From Palsa-504 sp963753195 (GTDB lineage Bacteria > Actinomycetota > Actinomycetes > Streptosporangiales > Streptosporangiaceae): a stretch of 64,000 nt of DNA. Below the pieces are notes generated by a model. It was not told the DNA's origin and did not search any database. It saw only the letters and a program-made list of their open reading frames with translations. Shown here in pieces: positions 8,913 through 17,943 of the stretch (the first letter of the stretch is position 1; each line of letters begins with the position of its first letter). The stretch covers positions 310,001 to 374,000 of the forward strand of contig CAVWBH010000003.1 of NCBI GenBank assembly GCA_963753195.1, written 5' to 3'. A program made the position numbers and the translations under genes.

Positions 8913-11900
8913 CTAGGCCCTCGGCTTCTCCCTCATCTCGAAGGTCTCGATCGTGTCCTCGACCCTGACATCGTTGTAGCCGATGCCGATACCGCACTCG
9001 TAGCCCTCGCGGACTTCGGTCGCGTCGTCCTTGAACCGGCGCAGCGAGTCGACCGTTAGGTTGTCGGAGATCACCACGCCGTCCCGGATCAGCCGCGCCT
9101 TGCTGCCGCGGTGGATCGAGCCGGTCCGCACGATGCTCCCGGCGACGTTGCCGACCCGCGGCACCCGGAAGACCTCCCTGATCTCGGCGGTGCCGAGCTG
9201 GACCTCCTCGAACTCGGGCTTCAGCATGCCCTTGAGCGCGGCCTCGACCTCCTCGATCGCCTGGTAGATGATCGAGTAGTAGCGGATGTCCACGCCCTCG
9301 CGCTGGGCCAGCTCGCCTGCCCGGCCGGCGGGCCGGACGTTGAAGCCGATGATCACCGCGTCCGAGGCGATGGCCAGGTTCACGTCGTCCTGGGTGATCG
9401 CACCGACACCGCGGCCGATCACGCGCAGGCTGACCTCCTCGCCGACGTCCAGCTTGAGCAGCGCGTCCTCCAAGGCCTCCACCGAGCCGGACACGTCGCC
9501 CTTGATGATGAGCAGCAGTTCCTCGCGCTCACCGGCCTTGAACGCCGACTCCAGCCCCTCGAGCGTGACCCGCCGCGGCGAGGCGAACGAGGCATTGCGC
9601 TCGCGAGCCTCCCGGCGTTCGGCGATCTGCCGTGCGATCCGGTCGTCGGAGACAACCAGGAAGTTGTCGCCCGCGTCGGGCACGGCGGTCAGGCCGAGCA
9701 CCATGACCGGCCTGGACGGCAGGGCCTCATTGATCGGCGCGCCGTTCTCGTCCAGCATGGCCCGCACCCGGCCGAACGCCTCACCGCACACAATCGAGTC
9801 ACCGATGTGCAGGGTGCCGCGCTGGACCAGCACGGTGCCCACCGGGCCGCGGCCCTTGTCCAGGTGCGCCTCGATGGCCACGCCCTCGCCGTCCTGGTCT
9901 GGGTTGGCCCGCAGGTCGAGCTCAGCGTCGGCGGTCAGGATGATCGCCTCGAGCAGCTCAGCGATGCCGGTCCGCTGGGTGGCGGACACGTCGACGAACT
10001 GGGTGTCGCCGCCGAACTCCTCTGCGACCAGGCCGTACTCGGTCAGCTGCGCGCGCACCCGCTGCGGGTCCGCGCCCTCCTTGTCGACCTTGTTGACCGC
10101 CACCACGATCGGCACGCCGGCCGCCTGCGCATGGTTCAGCGCCTCGGTGGTCTGCGGCTTCACGCCGTCGTCCGCCGCTACCACGAGCACCACCAGGTCA
10201 GTGGTCTGGGCGCCGCGGGCTCGCATGGCCGTGAACGCTTCGTGACCCGGGGTGTCGATGAAGGTGATCTTCCGCTCGTCGCCATCGACCTCGGTGGTCA
10301 CCTGGTAGGCGCCGATGTGCTGGGTGATACCGCCCGCCTCGCGGGCCACCACGTTGGTGTGCCTGATGGCGTCGAGCAGCTTGGTCTTGCCGTGGTCGAC
10401 ATGACCCATCACGGTGACCACCGGCGGGCGGGCCACCAGGTCGGTCTCCTCGCCCTCGTCCTCGCCGAACTCGATGTCGAACGACTCGAGCAGCTCGCGG
10501 TCCTCTTCCTCCGGCGACACGACCTGGACGTTGTAGTTCAGCTCGGCCCCGAGCAGCTGCAGCGTCTCGTCGTTGACCGACTGGGTGGCGGTCACCATTT
10601 CGCCGAGGTGCAGCATGACCTGCACCAGGGAGGCCGGGTTGGCGCCGATCTTGTCGGCGAAGTCGGCCAGGCTGGCGCCCCGGGACAGCCGGACCACCTG
10701 CCCGTTGCCGCGCGGGACCTGGACGCCGCCGATGGTCGGCGCCTGCATGTTGTCGAACTCCTGGCGCCGCTGCTTCTTCGACTTCCTGGCGCCGCGCGAC
10801 GGGCGGCCGCCGGGCCGCCCGAAGGCGCCCTGGGTGCCGCTGCGCCCGCGGCCGCCGCCGCCCGGGCGCGCCGGGCCGCCACCGCCGCCACCGGCGCCCG
10901 GCCGGGCCCCGGGGCCACCGCCGGCGCCAGGAGCGCCGCCGCCGCTACGTGGTCCTGCGCCGACACCGCGGCCACCACCACCACCGCCGCCACCGGGGCG
11001 GGTACCGGCGCCGCCGGGCCCGCCGGGGCCGCCACGGCCGCCGGGGCCGCCGGGGCCGCCACGGCCGGTGCCGGACGGGGCTGGCCGGGACGGCATGTTC
11101 ATCGGGCTGGGCCGGGGACCGCCGGGCCGCGGGCCAGCGAACCCGCCGGGCCGCGGGCCGCCGTCCGCGCCGCCGGGCCGACCGGGGCCGCTAGGGCCGC
11201 GGCCGCCGCCGGGACGGGGACCGCCGGTCCCGGCCGGGCCTGCGGACCCGCTGGCCGGCTGGCCGGGAACGGGACCCTGGGTCCGGGCCGGAGGCGTCGA
11301 GCCCATGCCGGTCGCGGTTGAGCTGAACGGGTTGTTACCCGGCCTCGGGCCGGGCCGCGGGGCACCAGGGCGGGGCGCGCCGGGGCGCGGGGCACCGGGG
11401 CGCGGGGCACCGGATGGGGGCGTACGCGGCGCGGACGGCCGCGTTCCCTGGCCTTGGCTGGCCTGGCCCTGGCCTGGGCTGGCCTGGCCTGGGCCGGCCT
11501 GGGCGGCTGGGCTGACCTGGCCGCCGGGGCTGGCCGGGCCACGCTGGCCGCCGGGGCTGCCCGGCCCGCTGGGGCTGCCCGGCCCGCCGGGGCCGGCCGG
11601 GGCGCCGGGGCGTGGGGCCTGGGGCCGGGCCTGGCCCGTCCCAGGCCCGCGGAAGTCCGTGGGAGAGACCGGGGTCCGCGGCGCTCCCGGGACCCGGGGT
11701 GTGCTGGGGGCACTCGGCTCGCCCGGCCCGGGACGGGATGCGGGCGACGCGGGGACCGGCCCCGGTCGCCGCGAGGTGCCGTCGGCTGGGGCGGCCGGGG
11801 TGCCATTAGTCTCGGCCGGAGTCCTGATGCTGGTCCCGTCGGGCGTGCCCGCCTGCTCCGTGGCGCGGCCTTCCGCGCGCGGAGCACCGTCCGGCGCGAT

Positions 11901-12278
11901 CCTGGGCGCCGGGGCGGTGCCGGGCACCGCTGCGCTCGGCCCACCGTCATCGCGGGAGGTCAGGCCGCCATCTTGCTGGGCAATGCCGACCGCCAGGCCA
12001 CCGACCGCAGCTGCCGCGCCATTGCGTCCCACCGGCTTGGCTCGCGGCGCCTGAGTATCCTGCGCCGCCGCCCCCTGGTGATCCTGCGCGGCCTTCTGGT
12101 CATGCTGGTCATGCGCCGCCGGTGCGGCAAACGCTTCCTTGAGCCGCCGTACCACAGGCGCCTCTATCGTCGAGGAAGCCGACCGTACGAACTCGCCCAT
12201 TTCCTTGAGCTGGTCCATGACGGCCTTGCTCTCGACACCGAACTCCTTCGCGAGTTCGTAAACCCGGACCTTCGCCAC
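8913..12278 (-). CDS. infB: Translation initiation factor IF-2
   Basis: GTPase that brings fMet-tRNA to the 30S subunit and promotes subunit joining. An N-terminal IF2N module (VRVYELAKEFGVESKAVMD) is followed by a very long Pro/Gly/Ala/Arg-rich linker, about residues 60-510, a second IF2N, then the G domain with GHVDHGKT near 622, DTPGHEA near 672 and NKVDK near 724, then domains II-IV. At 1121 aa it is at the long end for actinomycetes because of the linker. GTG start at 12278, with GGAG upstream. The linker's skewed composition creates long spurious open frames on the opposite strand. It lies 202 bp downstream of ylxR in the rimP-nusA-ylxR-infB order. Confidence 0.97.
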   Translation of the reverse strand: MAKVRVYELAKEFGVESKAVMDQLKEMGEFVRSASSTIEAPVVRRLKEAFAAPAAHDQHDQKAAQDHQGAAAQDTQAPRAKPVGRNGAAAAVGGLAVGIAQQDGGLTSRDDGGPSAAVPGTAPAPRIAPDGAPRAEGRATEQAGTPDGTSIRTPAETNGTPAAPADGTSRRPGPVPASPASRPGPGEPSAPSTPRVPGAPRTPVSPTDFRGPGTGQARPQAPRPGAPAGPGGPGSPSGPGSPGGQRGPASPGGQVSPAAQAGPGQASPGQGQASQGQGTRPSAPRTPPSGAPRPGAPRPGAPRPGAPRPGPRPGNNPFSSTATGMGSTPPARTQGPVPGQPASGSAGPAGTGGPRPGGGRGPSGPGRPGGADGGPRPGGFAGPRPGGPRPSPMNMPSRPAPSGTGRGGPGGPGGRGGPGGPGGAGTRPGGGGGGGGRGVGAGPRSGGGAPGAGGGPGARPGAGGGGGGPARPGGGGRGRSGTQGAFGRPGGRPSRGARKSKKQRRQEFDNMQAPTIGGVQVPRGNGQVVRLSRGASLADFADKIGANPASLVQVMLHLGEMVTATQSVNDETLQLLGAELNYNVQVVSPEEEDRELLESFDIEFGEDEGEETDLVARPPVVTVMGHVDHGKTKLLDAIRHTNVVAREAGGITQHIGAYQVTTEVDGDERKITFIDTPGHEAFTAMRARGAQTTDLVVLVVAADDGVKPQTTEALNHAQAAGVPIVVAVNKVDKEGADPQRVRAQLTEYGLVAEEFGGDTQFVDVSATQRTGIAELLEAIILTADAELDLRANPDQDGEGVAIEAHLDKGRGPVGTVLVQRGTLHIGDSIVCGEAFGRVRAMLDENGAPINEALPSRPVMVLGLTAVPDAGDNFLVVSDDRIARQIAERREARERNASFASPRRVTLEGLESAFKAGEREELLLIIKGDVSGSVEALEDALLKLDVGEEVSLRVIGRGVGAITQDDVNLAIASDAVIIGFNVRPAGRAGELAQREGVDIRYYSIIYQAIEEVEAALKGMLKPEFEEVQLGTAEIREVFRVPRVGNVAGSIVRTGSIHRGSKARLIRDGVVISDNLTVDSLRRFKDDATEVREGYECGIGIGYNDVRVEDTIETFEMREKPRA

Positions 12279-12480
12279 TACGCTCCTTCTCGGCCCAGCT
12301 TTGGGCCCTCTACCGGACCTCGGCCCGGGCAGAGCGTGCTCCGGGTGGGCCTCAGCCTATGGTGATCATCGCCGCGTGCTCATCGAGCGCTCATCAGCTT
12401 CTCGACCTGCTTTCCAACAGGAAATCCTTCTCGCTAATTACAGCGTGCTGCCCAGCCAGGTTGTTCCGCCGCGAGCAATG

Positions 12481-12774
12481 CTATGCCGGGGATTCCGCGC
12501 CGCAAAGATACTCAGCCAGATCAGTAGTGCTGAGCGATCCCGCGATGCGCAAGGCCCGGGGGAACGACCGGCGCCGGCGCGCAAGTTCCAGGCACGCGAG
12601 GCTGGGGTGCAGGTACGCACCCCGGCCGGGGAGCCGGGCTTGCGGGTCGGGCTGGATAACGTCCCCAGCCGCCACGAGGCGAAGCAGGCTGGACTTGTCC
12701 GCACGCTCCTTACAGCCCACACAAGTACGCAAAACGGGCGTACCTGACGTGCGCCGCTCGGTTAGCACGGCCAC
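12481..12774 (-). CDS. ylxR: YlxR (DUF448) family RNA-binding protein
   Basis: 97-aa member of the YlxR family, recognised from LRTCVGCKERADKSSLLRLV near the N-terminus and PGRGAYLHP near the middle. Structures of relatives suggest RNA binding. YlxR has also been reported as a regulator and as an RNase P partner in Bacillus. It sits between nusA and infB, the conserved position. Start chosen as the first in-frame codon at 12774, 13 bp after nusA. Confidence 0.9.
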   Translation of the reverse strand: MAVLTERRTSGTPVLRTCVGCKERADKSSLLRLVAAGDVIQPDPQARLPGRGAYLHPSLACLELARRRRSFPRALRIAGSLSTTDLAEYLCGAESPA

Positions 12775-12787
12775 TCCGCTGACAAGT

Positions 12788-13945
12788 CTACCGTGTCCGC
12801 ACGTCTCCGGCAGCAGGCGAGACCTGCGCTCGTGGTGCCTTTAGCGCCGGGGCGGTGTCTTCCGGGCCGGTGACCTCCGGGGCGGTGACCTCCGGGAGGT
12901 TCGGGGCCGGGGCATCGGGGGCGGGAGTGTCCTGGGCGGCAGCGTCTTGGGCCGCAGTGTCCTGGGCTGCGGCGTCCGGGGCTGCGGCGTCCGACCGGAT
13001 GTCGATCCGCCATCCGGTGAGGCGGGCGGCCAGCCTGGCGTTCTGCCCCTCCTTGCCGATGGCCAAAGACAGCTGGTAGTCGGGCACGATCACCTGGGCC
13101 TCCCGGGCCGCCGCGTCCACCACCAGGACGCGGCTGACCCGCGCCGGGGACAGGGCGTTGGCCACGAACCCGGCCGGGTCGTCGGAGAAGTCGACGATGT
13201 CGATCTTCTCGCCGTGCAGTTCGTTCATCACGTTCCGGACCCTGCTGCCCATCGGGCCGATGCAGGCACCCTTGGCGTTGACACCCGGCTGGTGAGACCG
13301 CACCGCGACCTTGGTGCGGTGGCCCGCCTCGCGGGCGATCGCGACGATCTCCACCGCGCCCTCGGCGATCTCGGGCACCTCCAGGGCGAACAGCTTCTTC
13401 ACCAGGCCGGGATGGGTACGGGACAAAGTGACCGAAGGCCCGCGGTGCCCCTTGTGCACACGCAGCACGTAACACCGGATCCGCTCGCCGTGGATGTACC
13501 GCTCGCCGGGCACCTGCTCGGCGGGGGGCAGTACCGCTTCCAGCTTGCCCAGGTCGACCAGCACCGTCCGCGGATCCTTGCCCTGCTGGATCACCCCGGC
13601 GACGATGTCGCCTTCGCGGCCCGCGTACTCGCCGAAGGTCAGCTCGTCCTCGACGTCGCGCAGGCGCTGCAAGATGACCTGCCGGGCGGTGGTGGCCGCG
13701 ATCCGGCCGAACCCGGCGGGCGTGTCGTCGTACTCCCGGGTCTCCGCCTCATCCGCGCCGGTCTGGCTGGCCCAGACGGTGACATGGCCGCTCTTGCGGT
13801 CGATCTCGACCCGCGCGGCCGGCGATGCGCCATCGGTCTTGTGGTAGGCCACGAGCAGCGCGTCCTCAATGGCCTTGATCGCCAGGTCCAGCGAGATGTC
13901 CTTCTCGCTTTCCAGGCTGCGCAGCACGCTCAGGTCAATGTCCAT
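12788..13945 (-). CDS. nusA: Transcription termination/antitermination factor NusA
   Basis: Binds RNA polymerase and controls pausing, termination and rRNA antitermination. An N-terminal polymerase-binding domain (residues 1-115), S1 domain (about 120-190) and two KH domains (KVAVRSHQPGVNAKGACIGPMG near 220, then YQLSLAIGKEGQNARLA near 290) are complete. After about residue 315 the protein runs into an Ala/Asp/Pro tail, part of it made by a 15-bp repeat. ATG 13945 has GGAG nine bases upstream and overlaps the rimP stop by 11 bp. Confidence 0.96.
   Translation of the reverse strand: MDIDLSVLRSLESEKDISLDLAIKAIEDALLVAYHKTDGASPAARVEIDRKSGHVTVWASQTGADEAETREYDDTPAGFGRIAATTARQVILQRLRDVEDELTFGEYAGREGDIVAGVIQQGKDPRTVLVDLGKLEAVLPPAEQVPGERYIHGERIRCYVLRVHKGHRGPSVTLSRTHPGLVKKLFALEVPEIAEGAVEIVAIAREAGHRTKVAVRSHQPGVNAKGACIGPMGSRVRNVMNELHGEKIDIVDFSDDPAGFVANALSPARVSRVLVVDAAAREAQVIVPDYQLSLAIGKEGQNARLAARLTGWRIDIRSDAAAPDAAAQDTAAQDAAAQDTPAPDAPAPNLPEVTAPEVTGPEDTAPALKAPRAQVSPAAGDVRTR
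12929..12988 (-). repeat. 15-bp in-frame tandem repeat in nusA tail
   Basis: Four diverged 15-bp units start at 12929, 12944, 12959 and 12974 (plus-strand gtcctgggcggcagc-like). They encode DAAAQ/DTAAQ-type residues in the NusA C-terminal tail. Confidence 0.8.
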
Positions 13946-14483
13946 CGCCGGTCGCTCCTAGCTCGCTGGGCGGATGCCCGAACTCCACCTGGATGGCCCC
14001 CGGCCCCAGGATGGCGTAGGCGAAGTGACGGCGGGCGCCCTCGACGTCCATGGTCACCCCGTCGGCGTCGGCACCGCAGATCCTGCCGGTTACGGGCCGG
14101 GAACTGCCCGAATCCGTGACCGTGACCGTGACCAGCCGGCCCACCGCGCGCCGCCAGTGCCTGCGGTCGGTCAGCGGCCGGTCCACGCCGGGCGAGGAAA
14201 CCTCAAGGGTATAGGGAAAATCGCCCATCACGGCCACGCTGTCGAGCGCGGCGGACAGGTCGCGGCTGACCACCGCGGCGTCATCCAGGCTCACGCCGCC
14301 GTCGCGGTCAACTACCACGCGCAGCAGCCTGCGGCGGCCGGCCGCGGTCACCCGCACCGCCTCCAGGTCCATTCCGGCCGCGGCGACGACGGGCCGGATG
14401 ACGTCCGCGATCCTGTCCTCATCGACCGATCCGACGGCTGCCTGCCCTCGCGGCTTCGGCGCGTGACGCGAGCCACCCGGCAT
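13935..14483 (-). CDS. rimP: Ribosome maturation factor RimP
   Basis: Assists early 30S subunit assembly around S19. The N-terminal alpha/beta domain is seen as IADVIRPVVAAAGMDLEAVRV and RRRLLRVVVDRDGGVSLDDA; YTLEVSSPGVDRPL near residue 93 is the family's signature segment. ATG 14483 lies five bases after AGGAGG; the GTG immediately before it is too close to the ribosome site. It heads the minus-strand operon, followed directly by nusA. Confidence 0.95.
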   Translation of the reverse strand: MPGGSRHAPKPRGQAAVGSVDEDRIADVIRPVVAAAGMDLEAVRVTAAGRRRLLRVVVDRDGGVSLDDAAVVSRDLSAALDSVAVMGDFPYTLEVSSPGVDRPLTDRRHWRRAVGRLVTVTVTDSGSSRPVTGRICGADADGVTMDVEGARRHFAYAILGPGAIQVEFGHPPSELGATGDGH

Positions 14484-14591
14484 CACGACCTCCTCGTCCG
14501 ACCTGCGGGATTAGCCATAGCCTATCCGCAGCCGGGCCATCACGCGGATAGGACGGGAACAGGGGTTATCCCGATGCGGTAGCTTGCCGGT

Positions 14592-15110
14592 GTGCCAGAC
14601 ATCCTGCCCAGGCGCCGTGTGCTGGCCGCCTCGGCGGCCGCGCTGCCGGTACTGCTGGCCACCGCCGGGTGCCAGTCCTCGGAGGTGTTCGCCGGACCGG
14701 ACCCGCTGGCTGGGCGGCCGAGCCTGTCACCCGACGTAATCACGCTGCAGGCGGTCATCACGGCGGAGCAGGCCATGATTCAGCTGTACCAGGCCGCCGT
14801 CGGGGCCGGGCTGCGCGGGCCGAATCAGGCGTCCGGACAGGGAAGGCTGCTCGACGGGCTGCTCGTCCAGCACCGCCAGCATCTCGGACAGCTCCAGGCC
14901 AGGCTGGTGGTCCCGTCGGGGCAGGCCTCGCCGAGTTCGTCGCCCGCTGCCGTCGCGGGCCGCGTGACCATCGCGCGGCTGCGGGCGGCCGAGCAGGCCT
15001 CGGCCGCCGACCTGGTGCGGCAACTGGCTACGGTCGAGCCCGGCCTGGCACAGCTGCTCGCGAGCATCGCGGCCTCCGACGCCACGCACCTGGCGGCGCT
15101 GGGCGGATGA
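14592..15110 (+). CDS. Lipoprotein with ferritin-like helical region
   Basis: 172-aa exported protein. The N-terminus has arginines (PRRRVLAAS) before a hydrophobic stretch and a lipobox LLATAGC, so it is probably a lipoprotein, possibly Tat-exported. The mature part is helical with ITAEQAMIQLYQAA and LLVQHRQHLGQLQARL, resembling half of a ferritin-like bundle with Glu/His positions. It overlaps the next gene by ATGA and is divergent from rimP, a neighbourhood I recall from other actinomycetes. Function unknown; metal or redox handling at the cell surface is conjecture. Confidence 0.7.
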   Translation: MPDILPRRRVLAASAAALPVLLATAGCQSSEVFAGPDPLAGRPSLSPDVITLQAVITAEQAMIQLYQAAVGAGLRGPNQASGQGRLLDGLLVQHRQHLGQLQARLVVPSGQASPSSSPAAVAGRVTIARLRAAEQASAADLVRQLATVEPGLAQLLASIAASDATHLAALGG

Positions 15111-15544
15111 CGCGGCTGACGCAAGGGCCGGTGTCGGCCGCGGCGGCCTTGCAGGCCGCGCTCGCGGCCGAGGATGCAGCCATCTTCGGCTACGGGGTCG
15201 CGGGCGCCCACCTGTCGGGGAGCGCCAAGTCGGCCGCCGAGCAGTACTGGACCGGGCATCACGATGCCCGCGACACCCTGTCCTCGATGATCTCCGCGCT
15301 CGGCGCAACGCCCGTCGCCCCGCAGGCCTTCTACCAGCTGCCGTTTGCGGTGCATAACGCGGCCACCGCGACGGCGCTTGCGGCCCACCTGGAAGACGGG
15401 GTGACCGAGGCGTACCTCGGTCTCGTAGCGGTCGGCCAGGCGCGCCTACGGACGTTCGGCGCGCTGGCCATGCAGAGTTCCGCGGCGCGTGCCGCCTTCT
15501 GGCGCGGCACCACCGAGGCGTTCCCGGGCCTGGCGGCCCGCTAG
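15107..15544 (+). CDS. DUF4439 ferritin-like domain protein
   Basis: 145 aa, starting at ATG 15107 inside the stop of the upstream gene (ATGA). The sequence ALQAALAAEDAAIFGYGVAGAHL followed by YWTGHHDARDTLSSMISALG is typical of the DUF4439 ferritin-like fold, a four-helix bundle with Glu and His that may bind metal. The open frame continues upstream to 14669, but that part is out-of-frame lipoprotein sequence. The pair may act together outside the membrane; no signal peptide is present in this one, which leaves its location open. Confidence 0.8.
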   Translation: MTRLTQGPVSAAAALQAALAAEDAAIFGYGVAGAHLSGSAKSAAEQYWTGHHDARDTLSSMISALGATPVAPQAFYQLPFAVHNAATATALAAHLEDGVTEAYLGLVAVGQARLRTFGALAMQSSAARAAFWRGTTEAFPGLAAR

Positions 15545-15579
15545 CGCCCGGCCCGGCCGGGGCCCGCTCGGCCGGGCGC
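15544..15579 (+). terminator. Hairpin terminator after DUF4439 gene
   Basis: A 10-bp perfect stem, gcgcccggcc (15544-15553) with ggccgggcgc (15570-15579), begins on the last base of the stop codon. Loop of 16 bases, no T-run. Confidence 0.6.
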
Positions 15580-15948
15580 CGCATTGGCCAGCGTCCGCCA
15601 TGGCCAGGACGGGCATGATGCCGGTCTGCCCTGGCAAGCCTCTCGCCCGTCCCGGGGTCTGCCGCGGCAGTCCTGTCCGCGGGTGATGGCTGCGTGCCCG
15701 CGGGTGATGCATCGCGTACCCGCACCGCCTCACCCGCCCCTACTGCACCGTTATCGGGGTAGATCCGGGTTCCGCGGAATATCTGGGGCACCCGGATGCA
15801 CACGATCTACCACATAGCCCGGATTTACCTAGGTAATGGTGCCGGTGATCCTGGATTGAGCCGTGGGGCGGATGCCGGGAGGGTTCCGCCGCCCCCGGCT
15901 CTTGCCCCACCCCGGACAGCGGTTCTGGTGGTGCGGAGCGGACGGGTG
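15580..15948. other. Gene-free interval with a small inverted repeat
   Basis: No credible gene is visible. atccgggt (15763-15770) and acccggat (15790-15797) form an 8-bp inverted repeat with a 19-base loop. The short open frame at 15796-16191 reads antisense into the amidase and has no family features. Confidence 0.5.
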
Positions 15949-17409
15949 TTACCTGTCCGGCGGTGCGGGAGCGGCAAAGCCGGGCAGGGACATGATCGCG
16001 GCGGCTATTTCCAGGAGGCGGCGGTCCCCACCGTAGCGGCCGACCAGCTGGAGGCCGACCGGCAGACCGGGAGCCGTCAGGCGGGGAACGGCGGCCGGGC
16101 CGGGAGCGGCGGCAAGGCCGGGAGCGGTCAGGCCTGCGGGGAGGGAAACGGCGGGATGAGCGGTGACCGTGATGCGGGAGCAGGACCGTAGCCAGTCGAT
16201 GTAGGTGGCCATCGGTTCACCGTTGATCTCGCGCACCCATTCCGTCGCCACGTCGAACGGGAGCACCTGCACGGTGGGCAGCGCGAGGACCTCGTAGCGG
16301 CCGTCGTGCAGGAACGAGGAGAACCGCTCGAATATCGCGGCCTGCCCGAGCCGCGCGGCGGCGATCTGCTCGCCGGACAGCGCGATGCCCTTGGCGATAT
16401 TCCAGGCCACGGTGGGCTTGATCTGGTCGCGGTGCTCGCGCAGCAGCGGCGCCATTCCGGCCATCCGGGCGGCCCGCAGCACACCGAACACCTCGTCGGC
16501 GTCGGACAGGTCCGGTGCCGCATCGTGCACCAGGCACCCGGCGGCCTCCAGCCGCGCCCGCGCCGCGCTGAGCACCGCCCGGACCTCGGGCTGCACCGGC
16601 AGGCCGCCCAGGTCGGAGGTCCACGCGATCCGCAGCCCGGGCAAGGAGGCGGGACGCAGACCGAGGAAGTCGCCGGGCTGGTCGGGGCGGGCCAGCGGCC
16701 GGCCGGGGTCGCGCCCGCACATTCCGGCCAGCAGCAGGGCGGCGTCTTCGGCGGTGCGTGCGATCGGGCCGATGACCTCGAGCGGATCGAAGAGCGCGCT
16801 GGGCAGCAGAGGATGAAGGGGGCCGCCGGGAACGAGCCCGGGCGTGGTCCGCAGCCCGACCAGGCCGCAGAAGGCCGCCGGGTTCCTGACGCTGGCCGCG
16901 ACGTCGGATCCGTCCGCGAACGGGATCATCCCGGTGGCGACGGCCGCAGCGGCTCCGCCGCTGCTGCCGCCCGGGGTCAGCCGGGTGTCGTACGGATTGC
17001 GGGTCGCCCCGAACACCGGGTTGAACGTCTGCGACCCCGCGCCGAACTCCGGCGTGTTGGTCTTGCCGATCACCACCGCTCCGGCCCGCTTGAGCAGCGC
17101 CACGTGCGGCGCGTCGCAGGCCGGCACGTGGGAGGCGTAGACCGGGGAGCCGAAGGTGGTCCTGATCCCGGCCGTCTCGGCCAGGTCCTTGATCGCGATG
17201 GGCAGCCCGTGCAGCGGGCCGGCGAACTCGCCGCGGGCGGCCCGCGCGTCCAGGGCCGCCGCGGTGGCCCGGGCCTGCTCGGCGGCGAGGGTGACGATCG
17301 CGTTGACCGCGGGATTGACCGCTTCGATCCGGGCCAGCGTGGCCTCGAGCAGCCCGGCGGCGCTAAGCTCGCGGGACCGGATCATCCGGGCCAGGTCGAC
17401 CGCCGCCAT
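15949..17409 (-). CDS. Amidase (amidase signature family)
   Basis: Hydrolyses an amide bond with a Ser-cisSer-Lys triad. The Lys lies in GLPIAIKDLAE near residue 74; the Ser-rich loop TPGGSSGGAAAA near 145-156 holds the other two. DPL and SSFLHDGRYEVLALPT follow in the usual order. Length about 486 aa is normal. I start at ATG 17409; a TTG at 17502 would overlap the upstream gene by 59 bp. Relatives often begin with a DLC motif that here lies just before the ATG, so the true start is uncertain. Gly/Pro/Ala-rich filler near residues 445-470 is atypical. Substrate cannot be told. Confidence 0.88.
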   Translation of the reverse strand: MAAVDLARMIRSRELSAAGLLEATLARIEAVNPAVNAIVTLAAEQARATAAALDARAARGEFAGPLHGLPIAIKDLAETAGIRTTFGSPVYASHVPACDAPHVALLKRAGAVVIGKTNTPEFGAGSQTFNPVFGATRNPYDTRLTPGGSSGGAAAAVATGMIPFADGSDVAASVRNPAAFCGLVGLRTTPGLVPGGPLHPLLPSALFDPLEVIGPIARTAEDAALLLAGMCGRDPGRPLARPDQPGDFLGLRPASLPGLRIAWTSDLGGLPVQPEVRAVLSAARARLEAAGCLVHDAAPDLSDADEVFGVLRAARMAGMAPLLREHRDQIKPTVAWNIAKGIALSGEQIAAARLGQAAIFERFSSFLHDGRYEVLALPTVQVLPFDVATEWVREINGEPMATYIDWLRSCSRITVTAHPAVSLPAGLTAPGLAAAPGPAAVPRLTAPGLPVGLQLVGRYGGDRRLLEIAAAIMSLPGFAAPAPPDR

Positions 17410-17443
17410 CGCGCACAGGTCTGAGCGGGGACCTGCCCGGTGC

Positions 17444-17770
17444 TCAGTCGCCGCGGCGCAGCGAGGCGAGCACGCGCACGATCGTGCCGGCCGCCAGGTC
17501 AAGGTCGTCGGCGACGGCGATCCGCTCCGCCCACGACCACCAGAACCACCAGATGCCGTCCTTGCCGCAGCCTGCGTAGACGTTCTCTTCCAGCGCCCGC
17601 GCGGCCGGGTTCACCACGTACAGGCTGGGTACCCGCCCCGGCGGGGCCATCAGCCAGGCCTCCAGCCCCCGGTGAGAGAGCTCGTCGGCGAGCTTCTCGA
17701 GATAAACCACCTGCATCCGTTCGCTATCGCGGTTTCCCTGAGTTTCCACCGTAATCACCATCATCGCCAC
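17444..17770 (-). CDS. Conserved hypothetical actinobacterial protein
   Basis: 108-aa soluble protein of unknown function. Recognisable features are a helix VYLEKLADELSHRGLEAWL, the strand PGRVPSLYVVNPAA and a Trp-rich block GIWWFWWSWAERIA near residues 73-86. I recall similar small proteins near HTH regulators in other actinomycetes, but no function is known to me. It ends 34 bp before the amidase. Start is uncertain: GTG 17770, ATG 17764 and ATG 17716 are all in frame without a clear ribosome site. Confidence 0.65.
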   Translation of the reverse strand: MAMMVITVETQGNRDSERMQVVYLEKLADELSHRGLEAWLMAPPGRVPSLYVVNPAARALEENVYAGCGKDGIWWFWWSWAERIAVADDLDLAAGTIVRVLASLRRGD

Positions 17771-17943
17771 ACATAGGAGTCAACTGAAAACTTAATGTCG
17801 CCGCCTGCCCAGGATGACGCCGCGCTGGCACCCGCGCAACGCACATCGGGAAATTCGCAGCTCGGGAGATCCACGGGCACGACCGCATTTTCCCCTACCC
17901 ATGCTGACGCGCCGAACCAGGAATCGGTTCACAAACTGACCAT

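Noticed and set aside
10573..12054. 493-residue Pro-rich open frame on the plus strand
   Set aside because: It is the antisense of the infB linker; GC skew keeps stops out of the frame and no domain is visible.
15796..16191. 131-residue open frame after the ferritin-like genes
   Set aside because: Antisense to the amidase end, no recognisable domain, Gly/Ala/Arg-rich.
17410..17502. TTG start extending the amidase by 31 residues
   Set aside because: It would overlap the upstream gene by 59 bp and adds Cys/Arg-rich residues unlike the family.
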